Positions 12,151-23,457 of a DNA stretch of 64,000 nucleotides are shown here, one piece after another. This DNA is from Unio delphinus (taxonomy: Eukaryota > Mollusca > Bivalvia > Unionida > Unionidae): the NCBI GenBank assembly GCA_029339505.1, contig JAQISU010000179.1, positions 15,934,001-15,998,000 of the forward strand, read 5' to 3'. The notes under the pieces are model-generated. The model saw only the letters and a list, made by a program, of their open reading frames with translations, was not told where the DNA came from and did not search any database. The position numbers and the translations under genes are program-made. Position 1 is the first letter of the stretch. Each line of letters opens with the position of its first letter.

Positions 12151-13920
12151 TCAACATGTATTGAGTTGCATTTCAAAAGAGTAGAGAGCAAAGCAGGGAG
12201 TGTAACTATCAAGGTACCAGTCTACTCGACAACAACATAAAGCAGTGATGTAATGCACAATCTTTTCATGTACACATGAAGGTTGTTGAAACCAGTCGGA
12301 ATAACAATAATAACAATCTTTCAATGGTTGGATATCTTGAAAATACAGGTCATTTTTATATAAAAAAAAGAATAACTTCATTAGAAACAAGAGCTATATG
12401 GACAATTATTTCTAATGCATTTTTAAAATGAGTATTCAGTCATTAACAGACCAGTTCGCCCTCCTCCCCATACAGTTTTCTTGGTGTCCTGTGAGGATGG
12501 TATCATTTCATATTGTTATGAAGGTCCCTTGATAACTCATGCCCTAACTTATAGTGCAAAATATGTTTTTGGTTCCTGTTTTGAGCAAGTTATCAAGTGA
12601 GAGTGGTATATATTTATGAACACTTTTGCAGTGCAATGAATTGAACACAGTTAATCTGAGATAATAGAAGTATGTATTTGGGTTTAGTGGCACAACAGTA
12701 CGATATTTACTAACTGTGCCAATCAGAGCTGGCCACCTAATTTAGAATCATGGAAGCACAACCATAGAAAGTTCTTTAAGGCAGGCATTAAGTCACACTG
12801 ACTGTTTCATTTATGCTATCCTAGTATACACTTCAGTGACTAATACAGTTGTTCAAAAGGGGTGACATTGGAAACTTAAGAATTTTGTGGAAACACTCAA
12901 TTAAGAGCTAAGCATCCTCTGAGTTTTACAGGCTTATTAGATAGTCCTGCATTTGATATGGCCACCATTACCAAACATAGGAAATCCATTGAACAATCTC
13001 TCAACACACACTAAACAGAGACTCAATGACTTTCAAATCTATATAACTGATTCACCATCAAAAATAACCACATTACTGAAATGTTTACTAGATATTACCA
13101 TATTTTGTCAATGAGGCAAAGTTGTACAGTATGTGTGATTTTTCTGCATTCAGAGTTGTGACTTGTACATTGAGGGAATCTACTGGCTTTTTTCAATTTT
13201 CAATGTCCTTTGCTAGGAACGGATTGAAAGTTTTTCATTAGAATCCATTAATTTTCATCAAATATGGATAGTGTGAATCAAGTTCATTAATTTCAGATAA
13301 AAAACTAGAGTCTGCATAAATCAACAGTACAACGTCACACTTTGATATTTAATAGCTGAATATAATAATACATGTATTGGCAGTTCATAGCAATAGAATC
13401 ATGTTACACAATATCTGATTTATGTTACTTTAATTCTTAAAAGTACTTATATTGAGATTAATGCAACATCTTTGAAAGAATGTTTAATGTAGTTCAATTA
13501 AAACAATAAAGACATTTTTTCTGAACATGTCAATCACAAATGTTTCACTTAAGAATGAAACAATTTGAGTATCGTGTCAGATCTGGGAACCATGATATTA
13601 AATAAAAAGATTATATCTCAATTCCAAGTGAATTCTCTGGTTAGTCAACATGCAGTAAGTATGTTTGATATTTGGTATACAAATTATACCCAATATTGCA
13701 ACAAACATCTCTATCTATCTGAACAAAGTTCTTTCAAATTGACTCAGCTTTTTGGGAAACAGCAAACTTTACTAGATTTTAAATATGGCTATGGGTGCCA
13801 CATCACTGGTAGTAGAGGCACCCATGGACACAATTTTGACACAGTGTCTTTACAAACATGTATATTATGTTTAGATGAAACTGGGTCAAACATTGGTTTG
13901 GGCTGCAAGGACAAACTTCC
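12150..13920. other. No recognisable gene
   Basis: AT-rich sequence. The 147-residue frame starting at 13565 has no family resemblance and runs into SINE sequence. Confidence 0.5.
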
Positions 13921-13924
13921 AAGT

Positions 13925-14050
13925 CAACCAGCCAGAATAACGTCACATTATCCTTACACTAGGCCAACCAGTCCTAGTGGCCAACCAGTCCTATCACTAA
14001 CCTCTTAATGCTAAGCACTACGCTTGGCAGCTGTTAGTAGCATTTTGTGA
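13925..14050 (-). mobile_element. Family 1 SINE fragment
   Basis: Contains GTCACATTATCCTTACACTA, a doubled CCAACCAGTCCTA and ACTAACCTCTTAATGC, then GGCAGCTGTTAGTA, matching the body of the family 1 copies but lacking the head. Confidence 0.6.
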
Positions 14051-14214
14051 ATCCATTTAGTACTTCATGTTACTGTGTAAAAATGAAACTCTGGGTGGAC
14101 ATCACGTATAGATATAAGTAATACTATATATGCCCCCAAAACAATATGGCAGTAATACCATATATAACTCCAAGAATAGAGCAGGGGCATAAAGCCTTCC
14201 TGCTGCCCACTTAC

Positions 14215-14290
14215 CATGTACTTGCAGCTGTACTAGTCCAAACAGAGTATGATCCATCTGGTTTCTTATACGTCTTTGCCTGTTGAATTG
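14215..14290 (-). CDS. C3-like exon 9 visible: TED second segment
   Basis: Exon of 76 bp, phase 1 in and phase 2 out, acceptor AATTACAG and donor GTAAGT. It encodes IQQAKTYKKPDGSYSVWTST followed by AAST and a split Trp. It matches the family's 'YK..DGSYS.F......STWLTAFV', ending at the conserved Trp exactly where A2M/C3 genes have an intron. The next exon should open with G and encode a 'LTAFV'-like sequence. I looked for it in 1-14214 and did not find it, so it is probably beyond the left edge or unrecognised. Confidence 0.88.
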
Positions 14291-14319
14291 CTGTAATTGA
14301 ATAGAAGAAAATGATGAAT

Positions 14320-14980
14320 GGCAAAAAATGTTCTTGTCCTTTGAGTTAAATTACACTACACAAAAAAAATATGTGAAATCGAGAAAAAAAGTTCTTGTCC
14401 TTCAAGTTAAATTACACAAAACTAAGGTGTGTGGAATGTTAATAAGTTTACATCCTCTGAATTACATTGCACTAGATTAAGGGATGTGGAATAGTAAAAA
14501 CCTTCATCGGAGTACATTACACTAGAGTAAAGAGTGGTACAGAATGATTAATAAAGGTTGTGCTCTTTGAATTACATTACAGTAGACTTAAGAATGGGGA
14601 ATGGTAAAAATAAAGTTTTTGTTTTTTGAGTTACATTACAGTAGACTAAAGAGTGGGGAATGGTAAAAAAAGTTTTTGTTCTTTGAGTTACATTACAGAG
14701 GACTAAAGAAAGGGGAATGGTAAAAAAAAATCTTGTTCTTTGAGTTACGTTATAGTAGATTAAAAAGTGGGAAATGGTAAAAAAAAGTTCTTGTTCTTTG
14801 AGCTACATTACACTTGACTAAGGAGTGGGAAATGGTAAAAGAAAATTCTTGTACTTTGACTTACATAACATTAGACTAAAGAGTGGGGAATGGTACAAAA
14901 GTTCTTGTTCTTTTGAGTTACATTACAGTCAACTGACTAAAGAGTGGGGAATGGTAAAGAAATAGGTTTTTGTCCTTTTC
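14320..14980. repeat. 56-60-bp tandem repeat array in C3-like intron
   Basis: About 11 units with the core TTCTTGTTCTTTGAGTTACA then TTACAGTAGACTAAAGAGTG and GGGAATGGTAAAAAAAG. It begins 30 bp from the acceptor of the 14215-14290 exon. Unit length varies through the A-run. Confidence 0.85.
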
Positions 14981-15418
14981 TGGTCAGATTATACTTAAAT
15001 TTGGAGTTCTAAGAAATTTTATTTTATGTATTGTTATAATTATTTTATTAAAAGTGTCTTGGAAATTGTTTATACATTGATTGAGCAACTTTACAAGCCT
15101 CTGATCAATGTAAATGATCTTGAGATTTTTTTCAACCAGCCGGCAACTGTTCTACTATATTTACTTTATAATCAGAGCCTTTAGTTGAAATTTAAAGTAA
15201 TTTACTCGTAACTTGAAGCCCTGCTGACTGCTTTATTCATACTATATTTACTCTGATTTTCTAACAAATAAATCCAGGCACAATCTCATTTTCAAAGTGC
15301 AGGAAGACAGAATGCAGGACATTTCATAGAATGACAAATCAATCAGATGTCTGCTTTGATAAACAGGTTATGTAAACTACATGCTGATTTAGAAATGATC
15401 CAACAACAAAATTATTAC

Positions 15419-15622
15419 CTTCATTAATTAATTTCCAACCATCACGTTCCATATCTGAAGTTTTGACCAGATGCATTGTTTTGTCTAGGTACATCATAGC
15501 ATAAACAGCTGGTGCAAGAGCTATCATCGTATGTTCTCCAGAATAATATGGAAACGTTTTTCTGAATAATTTGTTGACATCTTTGATAGTGTTTTGCACA
15601 ACAACATCCATGATGTTATTTC
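15419..15622 (-). CDS. C3-like exon 8 visible: thioester domain start with substituted thioester motif
   Basis: Exon of 204 bp, phase 1 on both sides, acceptor GTTGCAG and donor GTAATA. The translation has GNNIMDVVVQNTIKDVNKLF, then RKTFPYYSGEHTMIALAP and AVYAMMYLDKTMHLV. It aligns without gaps to the family core '..NT..LL.MPYGCGEQNM..LAP.IYVL.YL'. At the thioester itself, Cys is Ser (TCT, one base from TGT) and Gln is His (CAT); the preceding Gly is Tyr. The Gly-Glu between them, the Met after them and the surrounding helix residues are kept. Known members without a thioester include C5 and some insect TEPs. The exon is open with good splice sites, so simple decay is not obvious, but allele or sequencing error cannot be excluded from one copy. 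Confidence 0.9.
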
Positions 15623-15687
15623 CTGCAACAGGGAATAAACAAAATACTATTATATTTCATGGCAGGGAAATAAAGAATCTATGTTGG

Positions 15688-15815
15688 GGTTTGGACCAAG
15701 ACAAGGAAATACCAGTCAAGGGGTAACATTATTTGTCTCCCCACAAGGCTTGCGCCCAGGTGGGGAGACATACATGTAATTACATGACTGGGATTTCCTT
15801 GTCTCAGTTCAAACC
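15688..15815. mobile_element. Foldback/MITE hairpin element
   Basis: Arms GGTTTGGACCAAGACAAGGA (from 15688) and, read in reverse from 15815, GGTTTGAACTGAGACAAGGA, about 32 bp each with few mismatches. Inside is a perfect inner stem TGTCTCCCCAC/GTGGGGAGACA. It lies 66 bp from the acceptor of the substituted-thioester exon. Confidence 0.7.
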
Positions 15816-16007
15816 ACTACAAAGATAATTTTCTCACCCAATATTTTCCGTTAAAGTGAAAAGAATTCTTCACTAGTGTTCATATCCCACTGTTTACATG
15901 TGGCACATGAATACAAATATGTTAATGAGGGCTGTGGTGTGACAGTTTCATTTGAAGTACACAGCTTATATGCACGAGCAAAGAAAAATAACAATATAAA
16001 ATGTCAC

Positions 16008-16112
16008 TTAGTAATGAGGTAATATCACATTTAATGTATGGATTAGTAATGAGGTAATATCACATTTAATGTATGGATTAGTAATGAGGTAATATCACTT
16101 TAATGTATGGAT
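16008..16112. repeat. Three 35-bp tandem repeats
   Basis: TAGTAATGAGGTAATATCAC followed by ATTTAATGTATGGAT, three nearly identical copies, in the intron between the 17124 and 15622 exons. Confidence 0.85.
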
Positions 16113-16119
16113 GTTGTTA

Positions 16120-17120
16120 TATTAAACTGGGAATAAATAGTAAATATTTATTACAAGAAACTGTTACATTTCATCACTTACAATGTTGAAAAACTTACCC
16201 ACCCACCCCCGTATAAAACTAGCAGATAAACAAGTACTGAACTTTCAAGTTTACAGCTGTTTTGAAAATTTATTTTTCTGTCTTGGAAATATGGCAAGTG
16301 ATACAGTGAATTTTACTTATGGATTAGTGTGTTGATTGATAAATGATTTCTTCTGGCTGGTAAGTGCATAATTTGTCAACAAATACTGAAGGCATATTTT
16401 TGATTCAACTAGGGCACAGTGGAGATACTTAACAAGATTAGAATAGAGCATGTTTGACATTACACATTTCTGGCTGTTGCTAAGTTTTCCAAAGCTGTTA
16501 AGAGAGTTGTGAGGCTATGAAGTGTATGGGTCTATAGTCTATAGTCAGATCAAAACATGTTTTAAAAAGTGTTTTAATGAAAATCACCTGCCAATATAAT
16601 TACCCATTTATGAGTAGTATTGATAACAAGATTTACAAGATGACTGAGGCATCATGTTGGAGGTCTGATCTGCACTGAGGTTCATGTAGAAAAATTAAGA
16701 AATCTTTGATCCTCAGTTTAACAAAAGCTGCTATACAATCAGCGCCCTGGTTGTACCATTTTTCTTTTGGATCAATTGCATAAGTCTTCCAATGAAAATA
16801 CCATGATATTATGACTATTCATTCAGATGATCAAATGCTGAATTGGCATGACTATCATTTAGGACCAACTTGATTTTATAAGAGATCTTCAGATGAAAAC
16901 CAATAAAAACCAATGTTGATATGTCATGCCCTTCAGAAGTAGCATAAACAAGATTTTCAAGATGTCCACCACTGTGACCCATGTTGGAGGTCAGATTAAC
17001 ACAATTTCCATTTACCAGTACAAGCTAAAAAAATATGAGAAATGTAAGTTCTTTTAAACCACAATGGCACTAAAATTTCTAATCACCATCTTTCTCTCTC
17101 ACACACTACCATCTATCTGG
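16120..17120. other. Intronic DNA with AAGATG repeats
   Basis: Holds two weak copies of the AAGATGGC block family (near 16630-16670 and 16945-16985, both with CATGTTGGAGGTC). No exon seen. Confidence 0.5.
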
Positions 17121-17123
17121 TAC

Positions 17124-17225
17124 CTGATAAGTACATCACACACTGGCCAGTTCCTTCAATGGCATTTTCTGGCATTGTTAAATCCACTGTAAATATCTGG
17201 TGTCCATTCAAAATATCATTTTGCA
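17124..17225 (-). CDS. C3-like exon 7 visible: CUB first half
   Basis: Exon of 102 bp, phase 1 on both sides, acceptor GTTTTCAG and donor GTACCA. It encodes QNDILNGHQIFTVDLTMPEN followed by AIEGTGQCVMYLS. It corresponds to the family segment '..LP...V.GS......V.GD', immediately before the thioester domain ('LPLQVVEGSARASVSVLGD' in A2M). The donor +3 to +6 bases (ACCA) are weaker than at the other sites, but length and phase fit both neighbours exactly. Confidence 0.82.
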
Positions 17226-17579
17226 CTGAAAACATTAAATGAATGGTATACACTATTATTTCAATTATTTATATATTATTTTAATTTATGTCTACACAAA
17301 ACTATTTCTCACAACTGCTAATAAAATTTACCACCAAACAAATGTTCTATACTCAAGTGTTTTGATGGTTAAACATATCAAGTCAGAAGCATACCAAATT
17401 GAACTTAAACATTATTTTTCAATTCTGTTAAATAAATGGTGGAAGGTTTGTACATATTTTATGCAGTGGTGGTGGTGGAGGTGGGTGTTCAGATTAAACA
17501 GCGAGATTTGTATCTGATGCAAAGAGTTAACTTAGTTGATGAATTAATTAGAAGTTGATGTCTATTGAATAAGTGCTAT

Positions 17580-18420
17580 GCTTTGAGTATGGCATCAAAA
17601 AGTTTGCAAACTCCAAAGATCTTGCTAATATAAAAGAAGGATTTGAACATATTGTCAGATGATGACATTTGCCTGGCAGATTAGGTAATGGTTTGTCTAG
17701 AACTTCTTAAATTGGTGACAACCGCTCTTTTTGGAGAATCAACTAGTTCCAACCATTTCTGTTATCATGCCTCCTCTTCATCGCAAACTTATTGACAGCA
17801 TTTTCCAACATAGCAATGATGACTCTCTAGTCATAGCTCAGATGAAAAGGGTTGTTGTTGATGATCTTTAGGATAGATACACTCATCAAGAAGAAACTCT
17901 AACCATTGCTGTTGCCTTGCGTCCACATTTTAAGACCCTACCTTTCCTCAGCTATGCAGGAAGGAATGCAATCTTACTAAAATCTTGCAGAATGCATCAG
18001 AAATCATTGTTAGAGTGAAGGCTGAACATGACGCTGATCACTCAACTGTGGGTGATAGTGGGAGGTCAGAACTTCCACCTTTACCACAGCTAAGCAAGAA
18101 GATATGTGTCTCTCTGCAAATTTTGCTACCAAGGATGCCAAACCAGTTTGCAAGAAGCTCAAGTCAGACATTGGTTAGAGTGATATTATGATAAAGGTAC
18201 CTGTTGTTCTGGCATGTGATGTCTACATAATTGGTGTTGAGACTTCAAAAACACCAATGGAAGAACTAGAAGAAGAGCTTATGAACTATAGAGTGATTTT
18301 GTCAATTCCTTGTGATTCAAATCCTCTTCAAAAGTGGAAAAATCAATATTTGACATCGAAAAATTGCACGAGGTCAAAACTTGTGACATTTGGAGATCAG
18401 TAGTTTTCTCATCAACAATG
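17580..18420 (+). pseudogene. hAT-family (ZBED-like) transposase remnant
   Basis: Plus-strand frames include LLKLVTTALFGESTSSNHF, then MPPLHRKLIDSIFQHSND with VVVDDL and a stop, then QEETLTIAVALRPHFKTLPF, and finally EELMNYRVILSIPCDSNPLQ with KWKNQ at the end. This is the order of the C-terminal half of hAT transposases: 'L.P....', 'A..LDPRFK.L.FL', and the dimerisation block with 'D.DPL.WWK'. Stops and frameshifts separate the parts and the N-terminal BED finger and DDE start are missing. It sits inside the C3-like intron between the 18926 and 17225 exons. Confidence 0.7.
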
Positions 18421-18925
18421 GGGAATTTTCAAACATGTCAAAACATAAAACATTTTTTATATTATTATAAACTAAATAAATGTTGTGATAGTCCAAATTT
18501 CTTCAAGTGAATTAAAATGATTGTGACAATATGTAACCTCATGCCAGAAGTCTCACTAGGATTTTAAAACTAGGAGTCAAAGACTCCCATTTTATAAAAA
18601 TAGGGAGTCCCACCAGCAAAAGTTGCAGTCCCCTTCCAGAAAACTATGCAAGTTATAACAACTATTGATTACCATTGAGTAAAATGTCTACATTCTTTAT
18701 AACAATGACATAACACGCTGTTCCTAAATCCCATCTAGGGTAATTATGGGGTAAACCATCCCTGATCCTAAATTGAATCCATCATGCTTTATAATTTTAT
18801 TTGTATTTCAAAGGGGTACATAAATGTGTCAGGGTCTGAAGCATACAGACTGCATGGTTAAGAAGTGGTTAATTTGAGTGGACAACAAAACATCCAAGAT
18901 GACCCTCAGAAAGTCAGAAACTCAC

Positions 18926-19019
18926 CTGCTACCCTGCTATTATGTCTGCAAATAGCTTTGCTCTGACCTTTTGGGTCCAAGCACAACTGAATTTCATTAT
19001 TCTCTTCAATTCCTTCATT
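18926..19019 (-). CDS. C3-like exon 6 visible: start of CUB/TED linker region
   Basis: Exon of 94 bp, phase 0 in and phase 1 out, with acceptor TTTTTAG and donor GTGAGT. It encodes NEGIEENNEIQLCLDPKGQS and then KAICRHNSRVA. With the preceding exon the join reads HIV-NEGIE, the counterpart of the 'VV-PEGI' junction in C3, where the family linker leads into the first half of the CUB domain. Two cysteines are present. It lies 500 bp from a hAT remnant that ends near 18420. Confidence 0.85.
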
Positions 19020-19024
19020 CTAAA

Positions 19025-21300
19025 AATAAGAGGAAGCAATATTAGACAAGATTGTCAGATAGTTGTATTGGTGTATTTTACATGATAACATTGAAAGTTT
19101 AATAACTCTTAAGTTCTTCAATGTTCCCTTCAAGGCAACATCTGCATGAAATTTGCTGATGGTATGCAGGAAAACTCAAGTTATCACATAAATGCTAAGA
19201 GACCAACCATTTAATATTTGTACTTGACCTTTGCTCTTTAGACCTTTAAACCAAACCAGCAGATTTCTATTTAGCCATGGCAACATGTCTTTGAGTTCTG
19301 AAAAAGGCATTTGTTTGAAATCATTTTATTTCTGATGCTTTGACTCATATTTCAAGTGATTACAAACTAACTATACTAAATACAACTAAATACTTTCAAA
19401 ATTAAATATAATATGATCTTTTATACTTAAATTCTAGAGAAATATTATTATGACTTAATTTTATTAATGGCATGTTTTCATTATCAATGAAAAAACTTTT
19501 TTAAAAAACTCTTTAATGTTTGTATCTGTAACAAATTAAAGGTCATTATTACAAATATATTTATGATCCTTTAATCACATGTTTGGCAAGTGTCACATAT
19601 GTCAATGTGACGGTGACCAAATGGAATGTTATGAAACACATTCTGGCCAAATCCCACTTTTGTAAACTGATTAAAAAAACAAAATATCTATTAAAAAAAT
19701 CCCACATGTAATGTCTTTCTTATTGACTAGTGTATGTGAATTACTTGTGTTAAATATCTGTATTCCTTCGTAAGACTTAAAAATCATCATTCAAGTTTAA
19801 GGAACATACCTGTCTTTTATCCAAACTTTAGTTAATTTCTGAAGTCCATAATATATTTTCTTGTTTGCTGGATAAGTGTGGCTTATGTTTACTGTCCCTC
19901 TCTGAATATCTTACCCGGTTAATGGCATCCCACTCAAAGTTTCCCTGACTATTATATCAATAGTGCAGCTAGAACATTATAATACATACACTTCCTATTA
20001 TTATCAAAATGTCTTTCAGGATCATCTATACTGTAAGCTTAATCATTCCACTTTAGTTACAGTGTTTAGATTCTTAAACAACAAATAACATACATACAGC
20101 CAATTCATCTGCTATATGGTGCGTTCCATTTAATGGTGGGATACTTTCTGATCATTTGAGAGTTTTCAAAATAATATGGAGCTGTGCCATTAGATACATC
20201 TCAGACTTTCTATACAATATCATTATCTGCATTTCTTTTTCCAAACACCATATTTAACAAAACATCAAATGTTACAACTAATGTGAACTTTCAATATAAA
20301 TCAGCTAACAGTACTGTAATACGTATACAACGTTGTATACTATATCTGGTTTAAATTTCAATATCATTAATTCATGTATAGTTTTAATATCCTGAAAATA
20401 AATATTTGTTATCTAAGGTAAAACTTAAAACAATATTTATATAAAAATTTAATAATATAACCATGGAGAAAAAAAAGAGACAGCTCCCACATCCCAGTAA
20501 TAGCCATTTCTTTAGTTATGTAGTAGTCACATTCACATGAAGATTAATAAGTCCTAGAATGTATTTACCTATACCTGAATACACTGTATACCCAGTGAAC
20601 TCAGTCATTTGCTAATCTATTGACTGTATAGATAAGGTTGCCCACATACAAAATTTTCAAAAATAGACAACACAAAATAACTAAAATTCTATTTTTTCCC
20701 CAACTCATAACTCATTCGGCCCCAATCCCTTCAATGCTCGCAATCCCGTTTCTGCATTCAATGGCTGAGCCCATCAATGCTCTGAAGTTTCTTGACTGCA
20801 TTCAACGGCCAATCCCGTTGATGCTCGATTTTAATGTGTGGTAGATACAATGTCTCTGATTGGTTACAAATTGGGACTTTTTTAAGAATCAGAAAAAATA
20901 CAACCAATCAGAATGATTTTAACTTGGAATGCTTCAAAATGGCAGAGATGTGAAACTAATTTCCAATACCTCCACTTGTGCCATTGCACACAATGAACAC
21001 ACCTAATTGGCTGTTAGGATTGAGTGTGTGTAGGGTCTATTCCCACTCACCCAGAGTCCTGCATACAGGTCAATGGTTACTTAATAGCGGCCATGACTTG
21101 ACAACCAAATTAAATAGTACTCCTTGAGTGCATAAATGTCTGGGGGAAGTGGCACCATCTCCCCCCCCAGGAGTAATTAAATATCCAGCTTTGCTGGAAA
21201 CTTTAACGGTGCTAATTGCCCCTAGTGGGCGATACAGCACTATAATTCAACTTCATCATCAATTGAGAGCACTTTCACTACATGTGTTCTGTTCTTTAAA
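19025..21300. other. C3-like intron, no gene recognised
   Basis: Contains a loosely repeated patch around 20720-20830 (CCCGTTTCTGCATTCAATGG and variants) and no coding evidence. Confidence 0.5.
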
Positions 21301-21309
21301 AATTGTAAA

Positions 21310-21850
21310 ATGATGATGAAAGCGTGATTTTTTATGGTGATGAGGGCAAAAATGTGGATCTAAAAATATTGAGGAAACAGAGGAAAGATATGTTTAACAG
21401 TTGGATAATTTGCGAGATTGAGAATGGGGCACTGAAATTCTTGAGATTGAATCCTGAGAAGAAGAGGATGCTGATAGCAAAAATAAAAGAGTTTCTGCCA
21501 ATCTAGCAGATTGGAGCGATCGTCTTCTGCCTGTCCAAATCAATGATTTTAGTAGAACGAATCCTGAACCTACAACAAACAATGACAAATTGACAAGGAA
21601 AAAAGAGAAATCAACTTTTTTCACTTATTATTATTTCCGGAGAAACTGTACACGGACATTGCAAATCAAACCAATCCATATGCCCAAAAATGAATATTGT
21701 ATTATTGGTATCACCGAACAACCATCCTGCAAAATGTGTTCATTGAACAAAATTTGATCTGAACCAAAAACTGGATGTGAACATTGCCAAGTAAATGTAT
21801 GTACAAATTGTTGCAAACAATATCACATATTACATTTTCCTGGTCTATTT
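21310..21850 (+). pseudogene. piggyBac-like transposase deletion derivative
   Basis: Frames on the plus strand give an acidic/basic N-terminal part, then DWSDRLLPVQINDFSRTNPE (about 21510-21565). After a shift comes FFHLLLFPEKLYTDIANQTN with PYAQ (21615-21690), which resembles the 'F..FF.DEL...IV..TN.YA' start of piggyBac transposases. Shortly after follow CKMCSLNKI, a stop, and SEPKTGCEHCQVNVCTNCCK-QYH (21727-21830), resembling their C-terminal zinc finger (CxxC ... CxxC ... CxxC ... YH). The catalytic middle, about 400 residues in the family, is absent. TTAA-flanked termini were not identified. Confidence 0.65.
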
Positions 21851-22632
21851 TAATGGAATTAAGTGCTGATGATGTGATATTCCTAACAATGTTGCACATA
21901 ATTTTGTAAATAATGTATAAAAAAATTGTGAAAGACTTGGACAAATAGGAAACAAATACATCACTGTGTAGACAAATTCATTTGAATTAATTGCTAAAAA
22001 TTTCATGGATTATTATTGGATACATGAAGAGAAATTAAAGTAAGTGGGAAGGCAGTGCATGTTGTTTAAAAAAATTTCCAAACTGGAAAAACTCTCTGGG
22101 GCACAAGCAGCTAGACAGCTTAGGGTTGCTAGGGCACAGTAGCAAAGTTATTGATAAGTGTGTTGGGGCTGAATGAGTAAAAGAGAGCCACATTGCAAAG
22201 AGCCCCATGCACTATAATTTTCTTAGCTTTAAATGAGAAAATGTGCTGTGAAACCAAAGTTAGATGATTGGCATTAAAGGGTCATAACTCCCACAAATAA
22301 GCATCTGAAAATGCATGAAATCCAACTCCTTCAAGGTCTAATCAACACAAGCAACATTAAATGTAAAGATATAAAATTGATCAAGAAGGGTATAATGGAA
22401 TAAACAAGACAAAAGTTACAATCCATCAAAGAAACATATAAGTTTTTGTTTTTATCAAGCTGCATGAGAAACAAAAAAAGTGATTATAATGAAAAAAGAT
22501 CATCCGAGTCAAAAGAGTTAATAGCAATAAACACATTCATTCTACAGCAACAACTGTATACACAATAAAATAAACACAAAAACAATAATTGTATTCATCT
22601 TATATAATAATAGAACTACAAGAAAAACTTAC
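21850..22632. other. C3-like intron, no gene recognised
   Basis: AT-rich; nothing supported. Confidence 0.5.
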
Positions 22633-22848
22633 AACAATATGGAGGTCTTTCTTTATAGCATCATAGCTCTGGCCAGGAATCACTGCATATATGGTTAGGA
22701 AAGTGTCAGTTGCCTTCAGGGGAAGTATGGGGTAAGTAACTGTATGTGCATCATTTACCTTCACCAGGATTCGCTTCACTTCAGACTTGGTGCCCATCTT
22801 TGTGGAGGAGCAAATAGTTGTATCCCCAGGCTCAACATATATAATTAC
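22633..22848 (-). CDS. C3-like exon 5 visible: MG7 C-terminal half
   Basis: Exon of 216 bp (72 codons), phase 0 on both sides, with acceptor ATTATAG and donor GTAAGT. It starts VIIYVEPGDTTICSSTKMG and ends QSYDAIKKDLHIV. It aligns with the C3 stretch from the free-standing cysteine of MG7 ('..FCS...') to 'RKSLKVV' just before the PEG linker. The interior resembles the family's 'PL..G...I.V.A.......D...K.L.V' pattern (PLKATDTFLTIYAV...YDAIKKDLHIV). The frame is clean. Confidence 0.88.
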
Positions 22849-23457
22849 CTATAATAAATATTTTTATAATAAGCAAGTTTATTGAAATTTGCTCCCCACC
22901 TAATATATTGAGCTCACTAAAAGTATATACAAATTAAATCTGACACTTGTGATAATGTTGTAGAATACTTTGGCAGACATTGACAATGACAAAATTTCAT
23001 GGCTCTATCTCAAGGGGTAAAAAATTTCACTCACACGTTTTCCATTTTTCCAATGGTATACCATGTTATAAACAAGACATCCAAGTGAGTCTGATACTGC
23101 TCACTTGAGAAGCTGGTATCTATCAGCTTGTGAATGCAAACTGGCACTGAATTTACGAAATGCCATAAAGATACACAATACATATAATAACATAAACAAT
23201 ACATGTTTTGGCACTTTAATATGGCAATACAAGCAGATGTCAAAACCTATTTAACCAAATATATTAAAATTGCTTCAAATAGTGAAGGTTATAAATAATA
23301 GAGTTTTTAGCAATAATTCTTTGAAAATTTTTTTGTATGTACTTGACTTGAGCATGGCTTTTAGAAGTATATGCTTCCAAAGCAAAATCTTTTTCTTAAT
23401 TACAAAAATAAAATATGCATATATCCTTATGCTTAGATACATTTATCAATGTGAATC

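Noticed and set aside
12151..12390. Minus-strand frame as a possible next TED exon
   Set aside because: No 'LTAFV'-like sequence and no acceptor giving the needed phase.
13565..14008. 147-residue plus-strand frame
   Set aside because: No family match, and its end is SINE sequence.
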